NCBI GenBank assembly: GCA_947498505.1
Contig: CANMKG010000006.1
Span: 186,001-250,000 of the forward strand
Reading direction: 5' to 3'
Length of the DNA: 64,000 bases
Origin: an uncultured Maribacter sp.
Lineage (GTDB): Bacteria > Bacteroidota > Bacteroidia > Flavobacteriales > Flavobacteriaceae
Position 1 is the stretch's first letter. Each line of letters begins with the position of its first letter. This document shows positions 8,160 through 17,117 of this stretch, one piece after another. Under the pieces are notes generated by a model. It did not search any database and was not told where the DNA came from. It saw only the letters and a list, made by a program, of their open reading frames with translations. The translations under genes and the position numbers were made by a program.

Positions 8160-8597
8160 ATGGAAAATCTAAAGCAGATAAAGTACGATAAAGCTTATTT
8201 ACGCATGGCAAGTGAGTGGGGTAAATTGTCGTATTGTGAGCGTAAGCAAGTTGGTGCTATTATTGTAAAAGATAGAATGATTATTTCCGACGGTTATAAT
8301 GGAACACCTACCGGTTTCGAGAATTTTTGTGAAGATGAGGAGGGTTATACCAAGTGGTATGTTCTACATGCAGAAGCTAACGCTATTTTAAAGGTGGCAG
8401 CTTCTACGCAATCATGTCAAGGGGCTACATTGTACATTACATTATCGCCTTGTCGTGAGTGTAGTAAATTAATACATCAATCTGGCATAAAACGTGTTGT
8501 ATACCAAAATGCATATAAAGATACCTCAGGATTGCAGTTTTTAGAAAAAGCTGGAGTGGAACTTGTACACCTATTGGAAATAGCATCAGAAGAATAA
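8160..8597 (+). CDS. dCMP deaminase (ComEB-like)
   Basis: 145 residues from the ATG at 8160; the frame is open upstream to a TTG at 8142 but homologues start near here. The zinc site is clear: HAEANAI supplies His and the catalytic Glu, SPCRECSK the two Cys. The insert GYNGTPTGFENFCEDEEGYT and the N-terminal block CERKQVGAIIV are typical of dCMP deaminases, which make dUMP for thymidylate synthesis. TATCTTAG at 8133-8140 could be a degenerate -7 box. Three bases separate its stop from the protease gene, which suggests one transcript. Confidence 0.9.
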   Translation: MENLKQIKYDKAYLRMASEWGKLSYCERKQVGAIIVKDRMIISDGYNGTPTGFENFCEDEEGYTKWYVLHAEANAILKVAASTQSCQGATLYITLSPCRECSKLIHQSGIKRVVYQNAYKDTSGLQFLEKAGVELVHLLEIASEE

Positions 8598-8600
8598 AGA

Positions 8601-10226
8601 ATGAAAAAAAAGTATAGTTTTATATTGCCTACGATGCTTGCTGCAGCTTTAGCTGCAGGAGTTTTTATTGGAGGTAAACTTCACTTTAATGATTCTCCAG
8701 AAAAACTATTTACTACGAATTCTAAAAAAGATAAACTAAACCGACTCATAGATTATATTGATTATGAGTATGTTGATGATATTAATACGGACAGCATTGT
8801 AGATATTACGGTAAATAATATTCTTAAAAAGTTAGACCCCCATTCTGTATATATTCCTAAACAGGATATGGATAGGGTTGCCGAAAATATGAAAGGAGAT
8901 TTTGTTGGAATTGGAATAAATTTTTACTCCTATTTAGATACTATTTCGGTAATTAGAGCGGTAAAAAACGGACCAAGTGAACAAAAGGGAATATTACCAG
9001 GAGATCGTATTTTAATGGCAAATAACGATACACTTTTTGGTAAAGGAATATCTAATAGTAAAATTGTAAGTAAGCTTAAAGGAAAAAAAGGCACTACAGT
9101 AGAATTAACCGTTTATAGAAAAGAAGAAAACAAAACATTTAAAGTAAAAGTAAAACGGGGGGTAATTCCTTTAAAAAGTGTGGAAGCGTACTATATGCTT
9201 ACTCCAGAAATGGGGTATATTAAAGTAAATCGTTTTGCAGAATCTACTTTTAAAGAGTTTAAAAAAGCATTAAAAGAACTTCAAAGATTAGGGGCTAAAA
9301 AGCTGACATTAGATTTAAGAGATAACCCTGGTGGTTATTTGGGTGTTGCGGAGCAAATGGCAGATGAATTTTTAGAAGACGGAAAACTTATCTTATTTAC
9401 CAAAAATAAAAAAGGTAAAATTGAAGAAACGCACGCCACAGATAAAGGTAATTTTGAAGATAAACCTATTTACGTGCTTATAAATGAACGATCTGCATCA
9501 GCTAGTGAAATTATAGCAGGTGCTTTACAGGATAATGATGTTGGAACTATTGTAGGAAGGCGTTCCTTTGGTAAAGGTCTCGTACAGCGAGAAATGGAAT
9601 TAGGCGATGGTTCGGCCGTTAGGCTTACAGTGTCAAGATATTATACGCCCACAGGAAGGAGTATTCAAAAAACCTATAAAAACGGTCACAAAGACTATTA
9701 TAAGGAGTTTACCAATCGTTACCATAGTGGAGAGTTAGTTTCTGTTGATAGTATTAAAGTTGCCGATTCTTTGAAGTTTACAACACCAAAAGGAAAGGTG
9801 GTTTACGGAGGAGGAGGAATTGTACCAGATGTATTTGTACCGATTGGTAGTAATGAGCAAGAAGCTGTTGAAAGTATGGACAACTTAGGGTTTTTATCTT
9901 TTTTTGTTTTCGAACATTTAGATGAGGATAGACAGCGATATAACCATTTAAGTAAAACCGAGTTTATTAACGATTTTAGAGTAGATGATATTCTGTTCGA
10001 AAAATTTATTCAGTATGCTTTGGAAAGAAATTTAAAAATGAATTTCTACGATTTTGAGGACAGTATTAAATTGTATTTAAAAGCAGCGATAGCTGAGCAA
10101 TTGTTTGATTCTAACGTTCACGCTTTAATTAAAAGCGAAGAGGATGTTATGTTGAATAAAATACTTGAATTGGATGGGCTTATGTTAGAGCAAGACGAAA
10201 AAGAACTTATTGAAACTAGCAATTAG
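8601..10226 (+). CDS. S41-family C-terminal processing peptidase (CtpA/Tsp-like)
   Basis: 541 residues. An N-terminal membrane anchor or signal (about 5-24) sends it to the periplasm. A PDZ domain lies at about 95-170 (GPSEQKGILPGDRILM is its ligand loop). The S41 core follows: LDLRDNPGG, then the nucleophile in ERSASASEI and the lysine general base in RRSFGKGLV. Known of the family: degrades or trims periplasmic proteins from the C-terminus. The last 120 residues are helical and charged, as in Bacteroidetes members. It begins 3 bases after the dCMP deaminase stop and converges with a small membrane gene, overlapping it by 4 bases. Confidence 0.93.
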   Translation: MKKKYSFILPTMLAAALAAGVFIGGKLHFNDSPEKLFTTNSKKDKLNRLIDYIDYEYVDDINTDSIVDITVNNILKKLDPHSVYIPKQDMDRVAENMKGDFVGIGINFYSYLDTISVIRAVKNGPSEQKGILPGDRILMANNDTLFGKGISNSKIVSKLKGKKGTTVELTVYRKEENKTFKVKVKRGVIPLKSVEAYYMLTPEMGYIKVNRFAESTFKEFKKALKELQRLGAKKLTLDLRDNPGGYLGVAEQMADEFLEDGKLILFTKNKKGKIEETHATDKGNFEDKPIYVLINERSASASEIIAGALQDNDVGTIVGRRSFGKGLVQREMELGDGSAVRLTVSRYYTPTGRSIQKTYKNGHKDYYKEFTNRYHSGELVSVDSIKVADSLKFTTPKGKVVYGGGGIVPDVFVPIGSNEQEAVESMDNLGFLSFFVFEHLDEDRQRYNHLSKTEFINDFRVDDILFEKFIQYALERNLKMNFYDFEDSIKLYLKAAIAEQLFDSNVHALIKSEEDVMLNKILELDGLMLEQDEKELIETSN

Positions 10227-10429
10227 TCATTATCATTTATTTTTTTCTGGATTTTTTTACTAGTTAAATAAATCAATAGTAAAATAATGGCACATAATGA
10301 AGCAACAATACCTATTAAAGCTATTGTGCTATTTCCTTCAAAAGGGTTTTCGTAATTAATAAGAGTCACGTTATATGCTATTAAGGCTACTGCAATTACA
10401 ATAAGTACAATTACAAAGTTTTTACTCAT
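10223..10429 (-). CDS. Small membrane protein, function unknown
   Basis: 68 residues with two membrane segments (about 4-22 and 36-58) and a lysine-rich tail (KKIQKKINDND), so the C-terminus should be cytoplasmic. I do not recognise a family. It lies 29 bases downstream of the MarC gene on the same strand and probably shares its transcript. Its stop overlaps the stop of the converging protease gene by 4 bases. Confidence 0.65.
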   Translation of the reverse strand: MSKNFVIVLIVIAVALIAYNVTLINYENPFEGNSTIALIGIVASLCAIILLLIYLTSKKIQKKINDND

Positions 10430-10458
10430 GATTAAATATATTTTGGGGTTTACTTTTA

Positions 10459-11037
10459 CTAAAAAAGTTGATTAATGTTAGATGCAAATAACTTAACAGC
10501 AATGGCCAACAAAATTACTCCAAAAACTTTACGAATAACGCTAATACCATTTTTACCGAGTATATGTTCCATCTTTTTTGAGGATTTTAAAACCACGTAT
10601 ACAAATATAATATTTACGATAATCGCTACAATAATATTTTCCACATGATATTCTGCGCGCATAGAAAGTAAAGTAGTCATTGTGCCCGCCCCAGCTATTA
10701 ATGGAAAAGCAATAGGAACAATAGATGCACTTTCAGGAGCGTCATCTTTATAAAGCGTTATACCCAAAATCATTTCAATAGCTAAAAAGAAAATTACAAA
10801 AGCCCCTGCAACTGCAAATGAGTTTACATCAATACCAATAAGATTTAAAATTTCTTCCCCTATAAATAAAAAGGCTATCATAATTCCTGCAGCAACTATT
10901 GACGCTTTTTCAGACTGAATATGTCCAACTTTAGCGCGTAATCCAATAATTATGGGAATGCTTCCTACAATATCAATCACGGCAAAAAGAATCATTCCTG
11001 AAGTCACAATTTCTCTGAAGTTAAAATTTAATGTCAT
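10459..11037 (-). CDS. MarC-family (UPF0056) membrane protein
   Basis: 192 residues, about six membrane segments, full length for the family. Family blocks seen: the N-terminal FAVIDIVGSIPI, and PIAFPLIAGAGTMTTLLS in the middle, the most conserved stretch of MarC proteins. The name comes from the mar locus of enterobacteria, but a direct role in drug resistance was not upheld and the transported substrate is unknown. A TACATTTG box lies 18 bases upstream of the start. Confidence 0.93.
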   Translation of the reverse strand: MTLNFNFREIVTSGMILFAVIDIVGSIPIIIGLRAKVGHIQSEKASIVAAGIMIAFLFIGEEILNLIGIDVNSFAVAGAFVIFFLAIEMILGITLYKDDAPESASIVPIAFPLIAGAGTMTTLLSMRAEYHVENIIVAIIVNIIFVYVVLKSSKKMEHILGKNGISVIRKVFGVILLAIAVKLFASNINQLF

Positions 11038-11054
11038 GATATTTAAATTTTGTA

Positions 11055-11062
11055 CAAATGTA
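11055..11062 (-). promoter_or_regulatory. -7 box (TACATTTG) before the MarC gene
   Basis: Minus-strand TACATTTG, exact fit to TAnnTTTG, 18 bases from the ATG at 11037. It sits inside the palindrome-like TGTACAAATGTACA (11051-11064), so a regulator might bind there. No -33 TTG at the expected distance. Confidence 0.45.
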
Positions 11063-11172
11063 CATTTAATACAAGTTTCTTTTGGGTATAGGTGATTGTT
11101 TCAGATTATTTTACTTAAACCTTACTAAGATGTAATAGATATCTGGCTAAAGGTTTTGTTTTTTATTTGTTG

Positions 11173-11187
11173 GATAATGTATCTTGC
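11173..11187 (+). promoter_or_regulatory. Putative promoter element shared with the dGTPase gene
   Basis: GATAATGTATCTTGC here is identical over 15 bases to 36602-36616. In both places it ends 15-17 bases before the likely ATG. TATCTTGC resembles the Bacteroidetes -7 box with one T missing. Inference: a promoter variant. Confidence 0.45.
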
Positions 11188-11204
11188 AGAATAATTTTAA
11201 TGGA

Positions 11205-11774
11205 ATGTTTCAATTAGGGAAAACAATTATATCTGAAGAGATTATTGAGAACGATTTTGTGTGTAATCTCAATGCATGTAAAGGGCAGTGTTGTATTGAT
11301 GGGGAAGCGGGTGCACCTGTAGAAAATGATGAAACGGAAATTTTAGTGGATATATTTGATAAAGTAAAGCCGTTTTTAAGAAAAGAAGGAGTAGAGGTTA
11401 TTGAAGCGCAAGGAGCATTTGTAAAAGGAGAAGATGGTGAGTGGGAAACACCATTAATTAATGGGAGCGAATGCGCTTATACAATTTTCTCGGAAAAAGG
11501 TATTGCAAAGTGTGGTATAGAAGAGGCTTATAACCAAGGAAAAATAAATTGGAAAAAACCGATATCTTGTCATATGTATCCTGTTAGAGTTAAAGAATAT
11601 ACAGAGCTAACGGCAGTAAATTATCATAAATGGGAAATTTGTGATGCCGCATGTGCTTTAGGTGAGGAATTGCAAGTTCCTATTTACAAATTTGTAAAAG
11701 AAGCATTGGTGCGTAAGTTTGGAGAACAGTGGTATAATGAGTTAGAAGAAGTTGCTAAAGAGCATCTTAAATAG
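11205..11774 (+). CDS. DUF3109 family cysteine-rich protein
   Basis: 189 residues from ATG 11205, where MFQLGKTIISEEIIE matches the usual start of the family; a TTG at 11184 would overlap the putative promoter element and is rejected. The pattern FVCNLNACKGQCCIDGEAG near residues 20-40, with further cysteines in GSECAYT, AKCGIEE, ISCHMYP and WEICDAACALG, resembles the YkgJ-type putative metal or Fe-S binding proteins. No membrane segment or signal. Function not established. Its 3' end overlaps the stop of the converging histidine kinase gene by 8 bases. Confidence 0.88.
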   Translation: MFQLGKTIISEEIIENDFVCNLNACKGQCCIDGEAGAPVENDETEILVDIFDKVKPFLRKEGVEVIEAQGAFVKGEDGEWETPLINGSECAYTIFSEKGIAKCGIEEAYNQGKINWKKPISCHMYPVRVKEYTELTAVNYHKWEICDAACALGEELQVPIYKFVKEALVRKFGEQWYNELEEVAKEHLK

Positions 11775-13731
11775 TAGGAATTCGCAATATTATTTTGGTA
11801 CCGCTTGCTGTTCCGTTTTCTTCAAAAAGGTCAACGATTTCTACATTAAAAGAGTTTTGAAAATCTCTTGAAAAATTCGCCAATCGTTCTCTAGTAATAT
11901 CAATACCAACAGATTTTCGTTTGAGAACTTTTGCCTCTTTTATTTTTTCAGCAGCAGCTCTGCCAACACCATTATCAGTAATTGTAATGTTCAAAAAATT
12001 ATCAGAGTCTTTACTTGCATGAAGGTCAATATTTTTGGAACCGTCTTTTGATGACAATCCGTGCCATAGGGCATTTTCTAAAAAGGGTTGTAAAATTAAC
12101 GAAGGAATTTTACTTGAATGAATATCTACGTTATCGCTAATTGTAGTAGTAAAGTTAATTTCATTCGAAAACCGTATGTTTTCAATATTCATATACAACT
12201 CAACAGTCTCAAGCTCTTCAGCAAGAGAAATTTCTCTATGTGATGATGCTTCTAGTATTTTTCGAACCAGTTTTGAAAACTTGTTGAGGTAATGAACTGC
12301 ATTTTTTTTCTCATTGTTAATTATATAAAGCTTGATCGAATTTAATGAGTTAAACAAAAAATGAGGATTCATTTGACTTCGTAACATGGTTTGTTCCAAT
12401 GTTAGCAGTTGTTTCTCGTTTTTAAGTTGATATTGCCGGTATAAGATGTAAAAAATTCCAGCTAAGAGTGCCAACGCAATTGTTCCAATGAGAAGTGAAG
12501 TTTGGTTTTTTCTTAATTTGAGTTTTACAATTTCATTTTCTTTGGCTAGAACTTCTATTTGGTTGTTTTTCTTTTCGCTATCATATCTAATAATCATATC
12601 GTTTACATAGCGTAGATTTCTATCATTGGAAATACGATCGTTAACTTCTTGAGCTTTTTTATAATATTCAAAAGAAGTTTTATAATCACCTTGTTCTGCA
12701 TACAATTCAGACAAAAATTTATTTGATTTTGAAATGCTATTGGGCAAATTATACTTTTTGGCTAAATCTAGACCCTTTAGCATGTTTGCTTCAGCCTGTT
12801 TAAAGGCCTTAGCTTGCATTTTAGCCCATCCTAAGTTTATGTATACAGTTGTTGTTACATGCTGGTCACCTAAAGCTCTTGCCTTTTTTATGGTGGGTTC
12901 AAGAATCTTTATGGCGTCTTGAGTCTTTTTTTGTTTAATATAAACTTGGGCTATACTATTGTTACATATTACAACACCAATATCTTGATTAATCTCTTTA
13001 TTATATGCTAAGGAAATTCTGTAACTTTTTAAAGCATCTTCAAGTTTACCTTGTTCCTCAAAACACTCACCAATATTTTGATTGTTAATTGCCAATCCTA
13101 ATTTATTTCCAAGAACTTTTTCTAGCTTCAGAGATTTTTTAAACTGTTGTATAGCTAAATCATACTGCTCCAGAGATTGGTAAATGTTTCCGATACTGTT
13201 TAGTGAAACATTAATACTTCTTTTTATGCCATCAGAGGGGTTTTCCACAGTTTCAGCTAGTTCTAAAGCTTCTTGATTGTAATCTAAAGCGGTTTTAATA
13301 GCATCTGTTCTTCGGTATACTACACCCAGCATATTTAAACTGTATACTTTAAACTCTAAACTCTTTGCTTCTTCAGAAGCAAGCAAAGCCCTTCTATGTA
13401 ATTCAGCCGCCTTAGCAAATTCAGAAATATTTCGGTATTTTCTGCCTAACTGATTAAAAGCATAGGCCTCTCCAAATAAATATTTTTGTTTAATACACTC
13501 ATTTGCAAAATATCGCATTGAGAGTGAATCTTTTCTATAAGAGTTCAGGTGCTCATCAATATCTTTATAAGTTTTTTTTTGAAGTATAATTACATTCTCC
13601 GTTAGCTCCTTAAAACTGGGAGGAATTTCTTGAGATGAAAGGGAGAACAGTCCAAAACAAAAGAAAAAGAGGAATAATTTTAATAAAAAATTGAGCATTG
13701 TATTTTGCGTAAACGAAAAACGTGATTGCAT
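11767..13731 (-). CDS. TPR sensor histidine kinase, LytS/YehU type
   Basis: 654 residues. A signal peptide (hydrophobic run around 14-33) precedes a TPR-rich sensor region at about 80-390, placed in the periplasm; one membrane segment follows at about 410-430. The kinase part has the LytS-type His_kinase motif MNPHFLFNSLN (about 452-462) with the phospho-accepting His, an N-box LQPFLENALWHGL, and ITDNGVG. Start uncertain: an ATG at 13698 would remove 11 residues and put the signal peptide at the very N-terminus. It follows the LytTR regulator gene by 15 bases and must form a two-component pair with it. The TPR sensor is common in Bacteroidetes; its ligand is unknown. Confidence 0.93.
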   Translation of the reverse strand: MQSRFSFTQNTMLNFLLKLFLFFFCFGLFSLSSQEIPPSFKELTENVIILQKKTYKDIDEHLNSYRKDSLSMRYFANECIKQKYLFGEAYAFNQLGRKYRNISEFAKAAELHRRALLASEEAKSLEFKVYSLNMLGVVYRRTDAIKTALDYNQEALELAETVENPSDGIKRSINVSLNSIGNIYQSLEQYDLAIQQFKKSLKLEKVLGNKLGLAINNQNIGECFEEQGKLEDALKSYRISLAYNKEINQDIGVVICNNSIAQVYIKQKKTQDAIKILEPTIKKARALGDQHVTTTVYINLGWAKMQAKAFKQAEANMLKGLDLAKKYNLPNSISKSNKFLSELYAEQGDYKTSFEYYKKAQEVNDRISNDRNLRYVNDMIIRYDSEKKNNQIEVLAKENEIVKLKLRKNQTSLLIGTIALALLAGIFYILYRQYQLKNEKQLLTLEQTMLRSQMNPHFLFNSLNSIKLYIINNEKKNAVHYLNKFSKLVRKILEASSHREISLAEELETVELYMNIENIRFSNEINFTTTISDNVDIHSSKIPSLILQPFLENALWHGLSSKDGSKNIDLHASKDSDNFLNITITDNGVGRAAAEKIKEAKVLKRKSVGIDITRERLANFSRDFQNSFNVEIVDLFEENGTASGTKIILRIPTI

Positions 13732-13746
13732 AACTAATTTAATGAA

Positions 13747-14481
13747 TTACAGCATATCCAAAAAATCAGATTTTTTTTGCCTTGAAACGGGTATTTTGTG
13801 ATTTGATGTTAAAACTACATAACCATCGGTTTTAATGAATTCTTTTATTTTAGAAAGGTTTATAATGAATGAATTGTGTATTCTAAAAAAGGAATCATCT
13901 GGCAGTAGCTCGTTAACCTCTTTTAATTTTTTGGTTAAAACAATTTTTTGACCGTCAGATAAATAAATGGTACTATAATTCCCATCGGACTCAGCATATA
14001 AAATTTCATCACTTTCTAGAAAAAGTAATTTACCGTCTGTATTAAACGTAATTTTTTTAAAGGTTGAATTAGAGTTAAAATTAAGCAGCAAGCGTTCTAA
14101 TTTTTCGGCAGTAAAATGTTTGGAATTGTATTTTTTAATTTTAGCAATAGTTTCCTTTAAATCATCAGAGTCAATGGGCTTTAGTAGATAGTCAATAGCC
14201 TCATTTTTAATAGCTTTTATTGCGTATTGATTATATGCAGTTGTAATAACTACTGGAAAATTTTTATTACTCAATTTTTGAATAAATTGAAAACCATCCA
14301 TAGTTGGCATTTCAATATCTAGAAATAAACAGTCAGGTGTGTTTTTTTCCAAATATTCCAAAGCTTCAAAAGGATTTGTAAAAGAAGCTAATATGTTAAT
14401 TTCTTTACTGAAATTAGTTAACTCCCACGACAAACTTTGTAGTGCTTTTATTTCATCATCAACGATAACTGCTTCTAACAT
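13747..14481 (-). CDS. LytTR-family response regulator
   Basis: 244 residues. The receiver domain (1-120) has Asp8/Asp9, the phospho-acceptor Asp55 in FLDIEMPTMDGF, the conserved Thr in VVITTAYNQY and the Lys in YLLKPI. A LytTR DNA-binding domain covers about 145-240 (FFRIHNSFIINLSKIKEF is its conserved helix). Upstream in the same operon as the TPR histidine kinase, which is its obvious partner. LytTR proteins bind pairs of short direct repeats; no such target was recognised nearby, but a small unknown gene pair diverges from it at 14788. Confidence 0.94.
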   Translation of the reverse strand: MLEAVIVDDEIKALQSLSWELTNFSKEINILASFTNPFEALEYLEKNTPDCLFLDIEMPTMDGFQFIQKLSNKNFPVVITTAYNQYAIKAIKNEAIDYLLKPIDSDDLKETIAKIKKYNSKHFTAEKLERLLLNFNSNSTFKKITFNTDGKLLFLESDEILYAESDGNYSTIYLSDGQKIVLTKKLKEVNELLPDDSFFRIHNSFIINLSKIKEFIKTDGYVVLTSNHKIPVSRQKKSDFLDML

Positions 14482-14787
14482 AGAATTTAAATATAACTAG
14501 AAAATTAATCAAAAAAATGCGTTCTTAAAATGTAATTCTTAAAAGATGTGCAGTTGGAATAGTTTTGATGATAAACTGTAGAATAGGTGGTAAAATTGGA
14601 TTTTGTTTTTCTGATATTTTAAACGAAAGAAAAATATTACAACACAATTTTATCCTCTAAAATGGAACTTTTTTAGAATTCCAATTATACAAAATAATCT
14701 ACCATTTATACATGTTGAATTTTGCTAAGCACCTTAATACGATACTTTTATGGAGAGCTAATTATAGTTTATTAAAAGAAGAGCACT
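14482..14787. other. 306-bp intergenic region between LytTR gene and small gene pair
   Basis: AT-rich with no recognisable RNA gene. It must hold both divergent promoters. On the minus strand TATATTTA lies about 14482-14495, close to the regulator start, a near match to the -7 box. On the plus strand the stretch around 14712-14755 has a TTG and later TACTTTTA but no exact promoter match. No clear LytTR direct repeats could be picked out by eye. Confidence 0.5.
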
Positions 14788-14937
14788 ATGAAGAAATGTA
14801 TTTTAATGTTTGTTTGTTTTGTTGTGGTACTTGTGATTGCTGTTTTAACCGATGTTAAAAATCAAGATACAATAGAAGGTAAACTAATAGTAGGTGAATT
14901 GGATGTGAAAACAGGATTAAAGACTACATCCAAATGA
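14788..14937 (+). CDS. Small membrane or secreted peptide, coupled to next gene
   Basis: 49 residues: a Lys-Lys start, then a strongly hydrophobic run (about 4-20), then a polar tail ending in TGLKTTSK. This looks like a signal peptide or a single membrane anchor with a 28-residue exported tail. The stop TGA overlaps the ATG of the next gene as ATGA (14934-14937), which supports both genes being real and translated together. No known family. It diverges from the LytTR/LytS operon and could be one of its targets, but this is inference. Confidence 0.6.
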   Translation: MKKCILMFVCFVVVLVIAVLTDVKNQDTIEGKLIVGELDVKTGLKTTSK

Positions 14938-15521
14938 TGCTTCATATTTTTTTGCGACAATATTCTAGAACTATAGAAAAAACTCATAAATTTGTAAGGT
15001 TTTTTTCTTGGTTGTTTGTTTTTGGTCTTTTCTTTTCTGGTGTTGACAATAGTGAAGTTAATAGGGCTTTTTATTTAGATGGTAAGTATCATTTAAATAC
15101 TAGCGGAACTTTAAATAAAGAACTTGTTGGGGATATAGCATTTGAAATTGCTCATAAAAAGTCAGTAAAAGGAAAAATGTATTCAACATTGCAACTGAAT
15201 TTGAAAAATTCTGATGATGGAATAGAGCACTCGATGCAATTTTTAATTTCAAGTGTTAATAAACATAAAAGTATTACTAAAGGTGTATACAAGGTTGTAA
15301 ATAATATTGATGGATTTATAAATTGTTTTGATGGAGTTTTTGGTTTTGCAAATGTTCAACTTTTAGGAGAAGAGCCTTTTTTTGCTAATAAAGGAGTAAT
15401 CACAATTTATCATCTAGAAGATGAAAAAGTTCAAGGTTATATTGATGTTAAAATGCAAAATCAGAACAAAAAATATTTTAAAATAAAAGGGAAATTTCAA
15501 GCGTATAAAAATAAAATTTAA
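14934..15521 (+). CDS. Unknown protein with N-terminal membrane segment
   Basis: 195 residues. The first 20 residues are polar and basic, then a hydrophobic stretch at about 21-38 (RFFSWLFVFGLFFSG), then a beta-rich exported part (GKYHLNTSGTLNKELVGDIAFEI, VYKVVNNIDGF, GVITIYHLEDEKVQGYIDV). Alternating polar and hydrophobic strands ending in GYIDVKMQNQNKKYFKIKG suggest a beta-sandwich or lipocalin-like fold. I do not recognise the family. The ATG pair at 14934/14937 leaves the exact start open by one residue. Coupled by ATGA overlap to the small gene upstream. Confidence 0.7.
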   Translation: MMLHIFLRQYSRTIEKTHKFVRFFSWLFVFGLFFSGVDNSEVNRAFYLDGKYHLNTSGTLNKELVGDIAFEIAHKKSVKGKMYSTLQLNLKNSDDGIEHSMQFLISSVNKHKSITKGVYKVVNNIDGFINCFDGVFGFANVQLLGEEPFFANKGVITIYHLEDEKVQGYIDVKMQNQNKKYFKIKGKFQAYKNKI

Positions 15522-16001
15522 AAACTGCCAATACCGATTTAAGCAATCCTAGAACCACGTTACAATAAATGCACGTGCAACTGTTAAATAACACCGATTT
15601 GATGTCGGTTACTAAGTCTTAATTGTTTTGATAGAGGGTTTCGGGGGAACTACCCAAGTCGGAATATTGATAAAGTAATTTATGCATCAAATGGATTGTT
15701 GGGATTGGCAGAATTTAAAATAAATATCGATTAAATACTCAAAATATTCGTTTATCATGATAAACCGGAAAGTATACTTTCCGGTTTATTTTTTACAGTT
15801 GTTTTTTGCCAAAAAAAATATCTTCTCGTAGTCCTGATAAACATTGAATTTAGATATAGATTTCAACATTTTGTTAAAAACTTTGAAGTGGAAAAAGTAA
15901 ACTACATTCAATTTTTGTTAACATTTTTTGAATCTTTGTGTATGCCATAGATGAGGTAAATGCCACCTTATTTTTAACATTTTAATACCTAAGTAAAAAT
16001 T
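15522..16001. other. 480-bp gene-free stretch before nrdB
   Basis: Holds a duplicated ACCGATTT (15532 and 15593), an ACCGA/TCGGT hairpin (15593-15609), and a 43-codon open frame without start (15603-15734) whose end reads like real protein (KVIYASNGLLGLAEFKINID), possibly the remnant tail of a lost gene. A strong terminator follows at 15761-15794. The last 200 bases must contain the nrdB promoter; AATCTTTG at 15931-15938 is a one-mismatch -7 box, 64 bases from the ATG. I did not find a convincing NrdR box. Confidence 0.45.
15761..15794 (+). terminator. Strong palindromic terminator
   Basis: A perfect 28-bp palindrome, arms 15761-15774 and 15775-15788 (TAAACCGGAAAGTA and its complement), directly followed by six T. 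It ends 207 bases before nrdB and would close any transcript from the small gene pair or from the relic frame. Confidence 0.85.
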
Positions 16002-16988
16002 ATGTCAACAGCTATTGAACCCATTTTAGCAGAAAATGAAGACCGTTTTGTTATTTTTCCAATAAAACATGATGACCTGTGGGAATGGTATAAGAAGTGT
16101 GAGGCATGTTTTTGGACAGCAGAAGAAATAGACCTTCATGAAGATTTAAATGATTGGAATAATAAATTAAGTAATGATGAGCGCTATTTCATAAAACATA
16201 TATTAGCTTTTTTTGCTGCATCAGACGGTATTGTAAATGAAAATTTAGCGGAGAACTTTGTTAGTGAAGTGCAATACGCTGAGGCAAAATTCTTTTATGG
16301 TTTTCAAATAATGATGGAAAACATTCATTCAGAAACGTATTCATTGTTAATTGATACTTACGTAAAAGATGAAAAAGAAAAAAGTACATTATTTAAAGCT
16401 ATAGAAAACTTTCCTGCTATTAAAAAGAAAGCAGATTGGGCTTTAAATTGGATAGAATCTCCAAGTTTTGCAGAACGTTTAATTGCATTTGCAGCGGTAG
16501 AAGGTATCTTTTTTTCAGGAGCTTTTTGTTCCATTTTTTGGTTGAAGAAAAGAGGACTTTTACCAGGTTTAACTTTTTCTAATGAGTTAATCTCAAGAGA
16601 TGAAGGTATGCATTGCGATTATGCAGTACATCTACATAACAATCATTTAATAAATAAAGTTCCTAAAGAGCGTATTACTGAAATTTTAGTTGATGCTCTG
16701 GATATTGAAAGAGAATTTATTACAGAATCTCTTCCTGCCAGTCTTATAGGAATGAATGCTAAATTAATGACCCAATATCTTGAATTTGTAACGGATCGTT
16801 TATTGGTAGAATTAGGATGCGATAAAGTATACAATTCTACAAATCCGTTTGATTTTATGGATATGATTTCTCTACAAGGGAAAACTAATTTCTTTGAAAA
16901 ACGTGTGTCTGAATATCAAAAGGCAGGTGTTTTGAAAAAAGAAAATGATGATGATGCACAGAAGATAAGCTTCGACGCAGATTTCTAA
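16002..16988 (+). CDS. nrdB: Ribonucleoside-diphosphate reductase, beta subunit
   Basis: 328 residues, a class I small subunit of the eukaryotic-like branch. Diiron ligands and radical site are all present: Asp44 (FWTAEEIDL), Glu106 and His109 in MENIHSETY, and the radical tyrosine Tyr113; the second ligand set is in [12 protein letters not shown] (Glu) and [10 protein letters not shown] (Glu, His). So this is a tyrosyl-radical enzyme, not a Tyr-less class Ic form. Makes deoxynucleotides with NrdA, encoded 129 bases downstream. The order nrdB-nrdA is common in Bacteroidetes. Confidence 0.96.
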   Translation: MSTAIEPILAENEDRFVIFPIKHDDLWEWYKKCEACFWTAEEIDLHEDLNDWNNKLSNDERYFIKHILAFFAASDGIVNENLAENFVSEVQYAEAKFFYGFQIMMENIHSETYSLLIDTYVKDEKEKSTLFKAIENFPAIKKKADWALNWIESPSFAERLIAFAAVEGIFFSGAFCSIFWLKKRGLLPGLTFSNELISRDEGMHCDYAVHLHNNHLINKVPKERITEILVDALDIEREFITESLPASLIGMNAKLMTQYLEFVTDRLLVELGCDKVYNSTNPFDFMDMISLQGKTNFFEKRVSEYQKAGVLKKENDDDAQKISFDADF

Positions 16989-17057
16989 GATTAAACCATT
17001 TTAGTTATCCATTTCGGTTACTCGAAAAGGATAGTTTGTACAAATTAATATCAAATT

Positions 17058-17080
17058 GTCAAGTTTGCTGAGAACTTGAC
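17058..17080 (+). repeat. Hairpin in the nrdB-nrdA spacer
   Basis: GTCAAGTT (17058-17065) and AACTTGAC (17073-17080) are perfect complements around a 7-base loop. No T-run follows, so it is not a simple terminator. It may mark an mRNA processing site or a binding site before nrdA. Confidence 0.5.
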
Positions 17081-17117
17081 CAAGTCAACGTATCACTTAT
17101 AAAAAACAATTGTAGCA

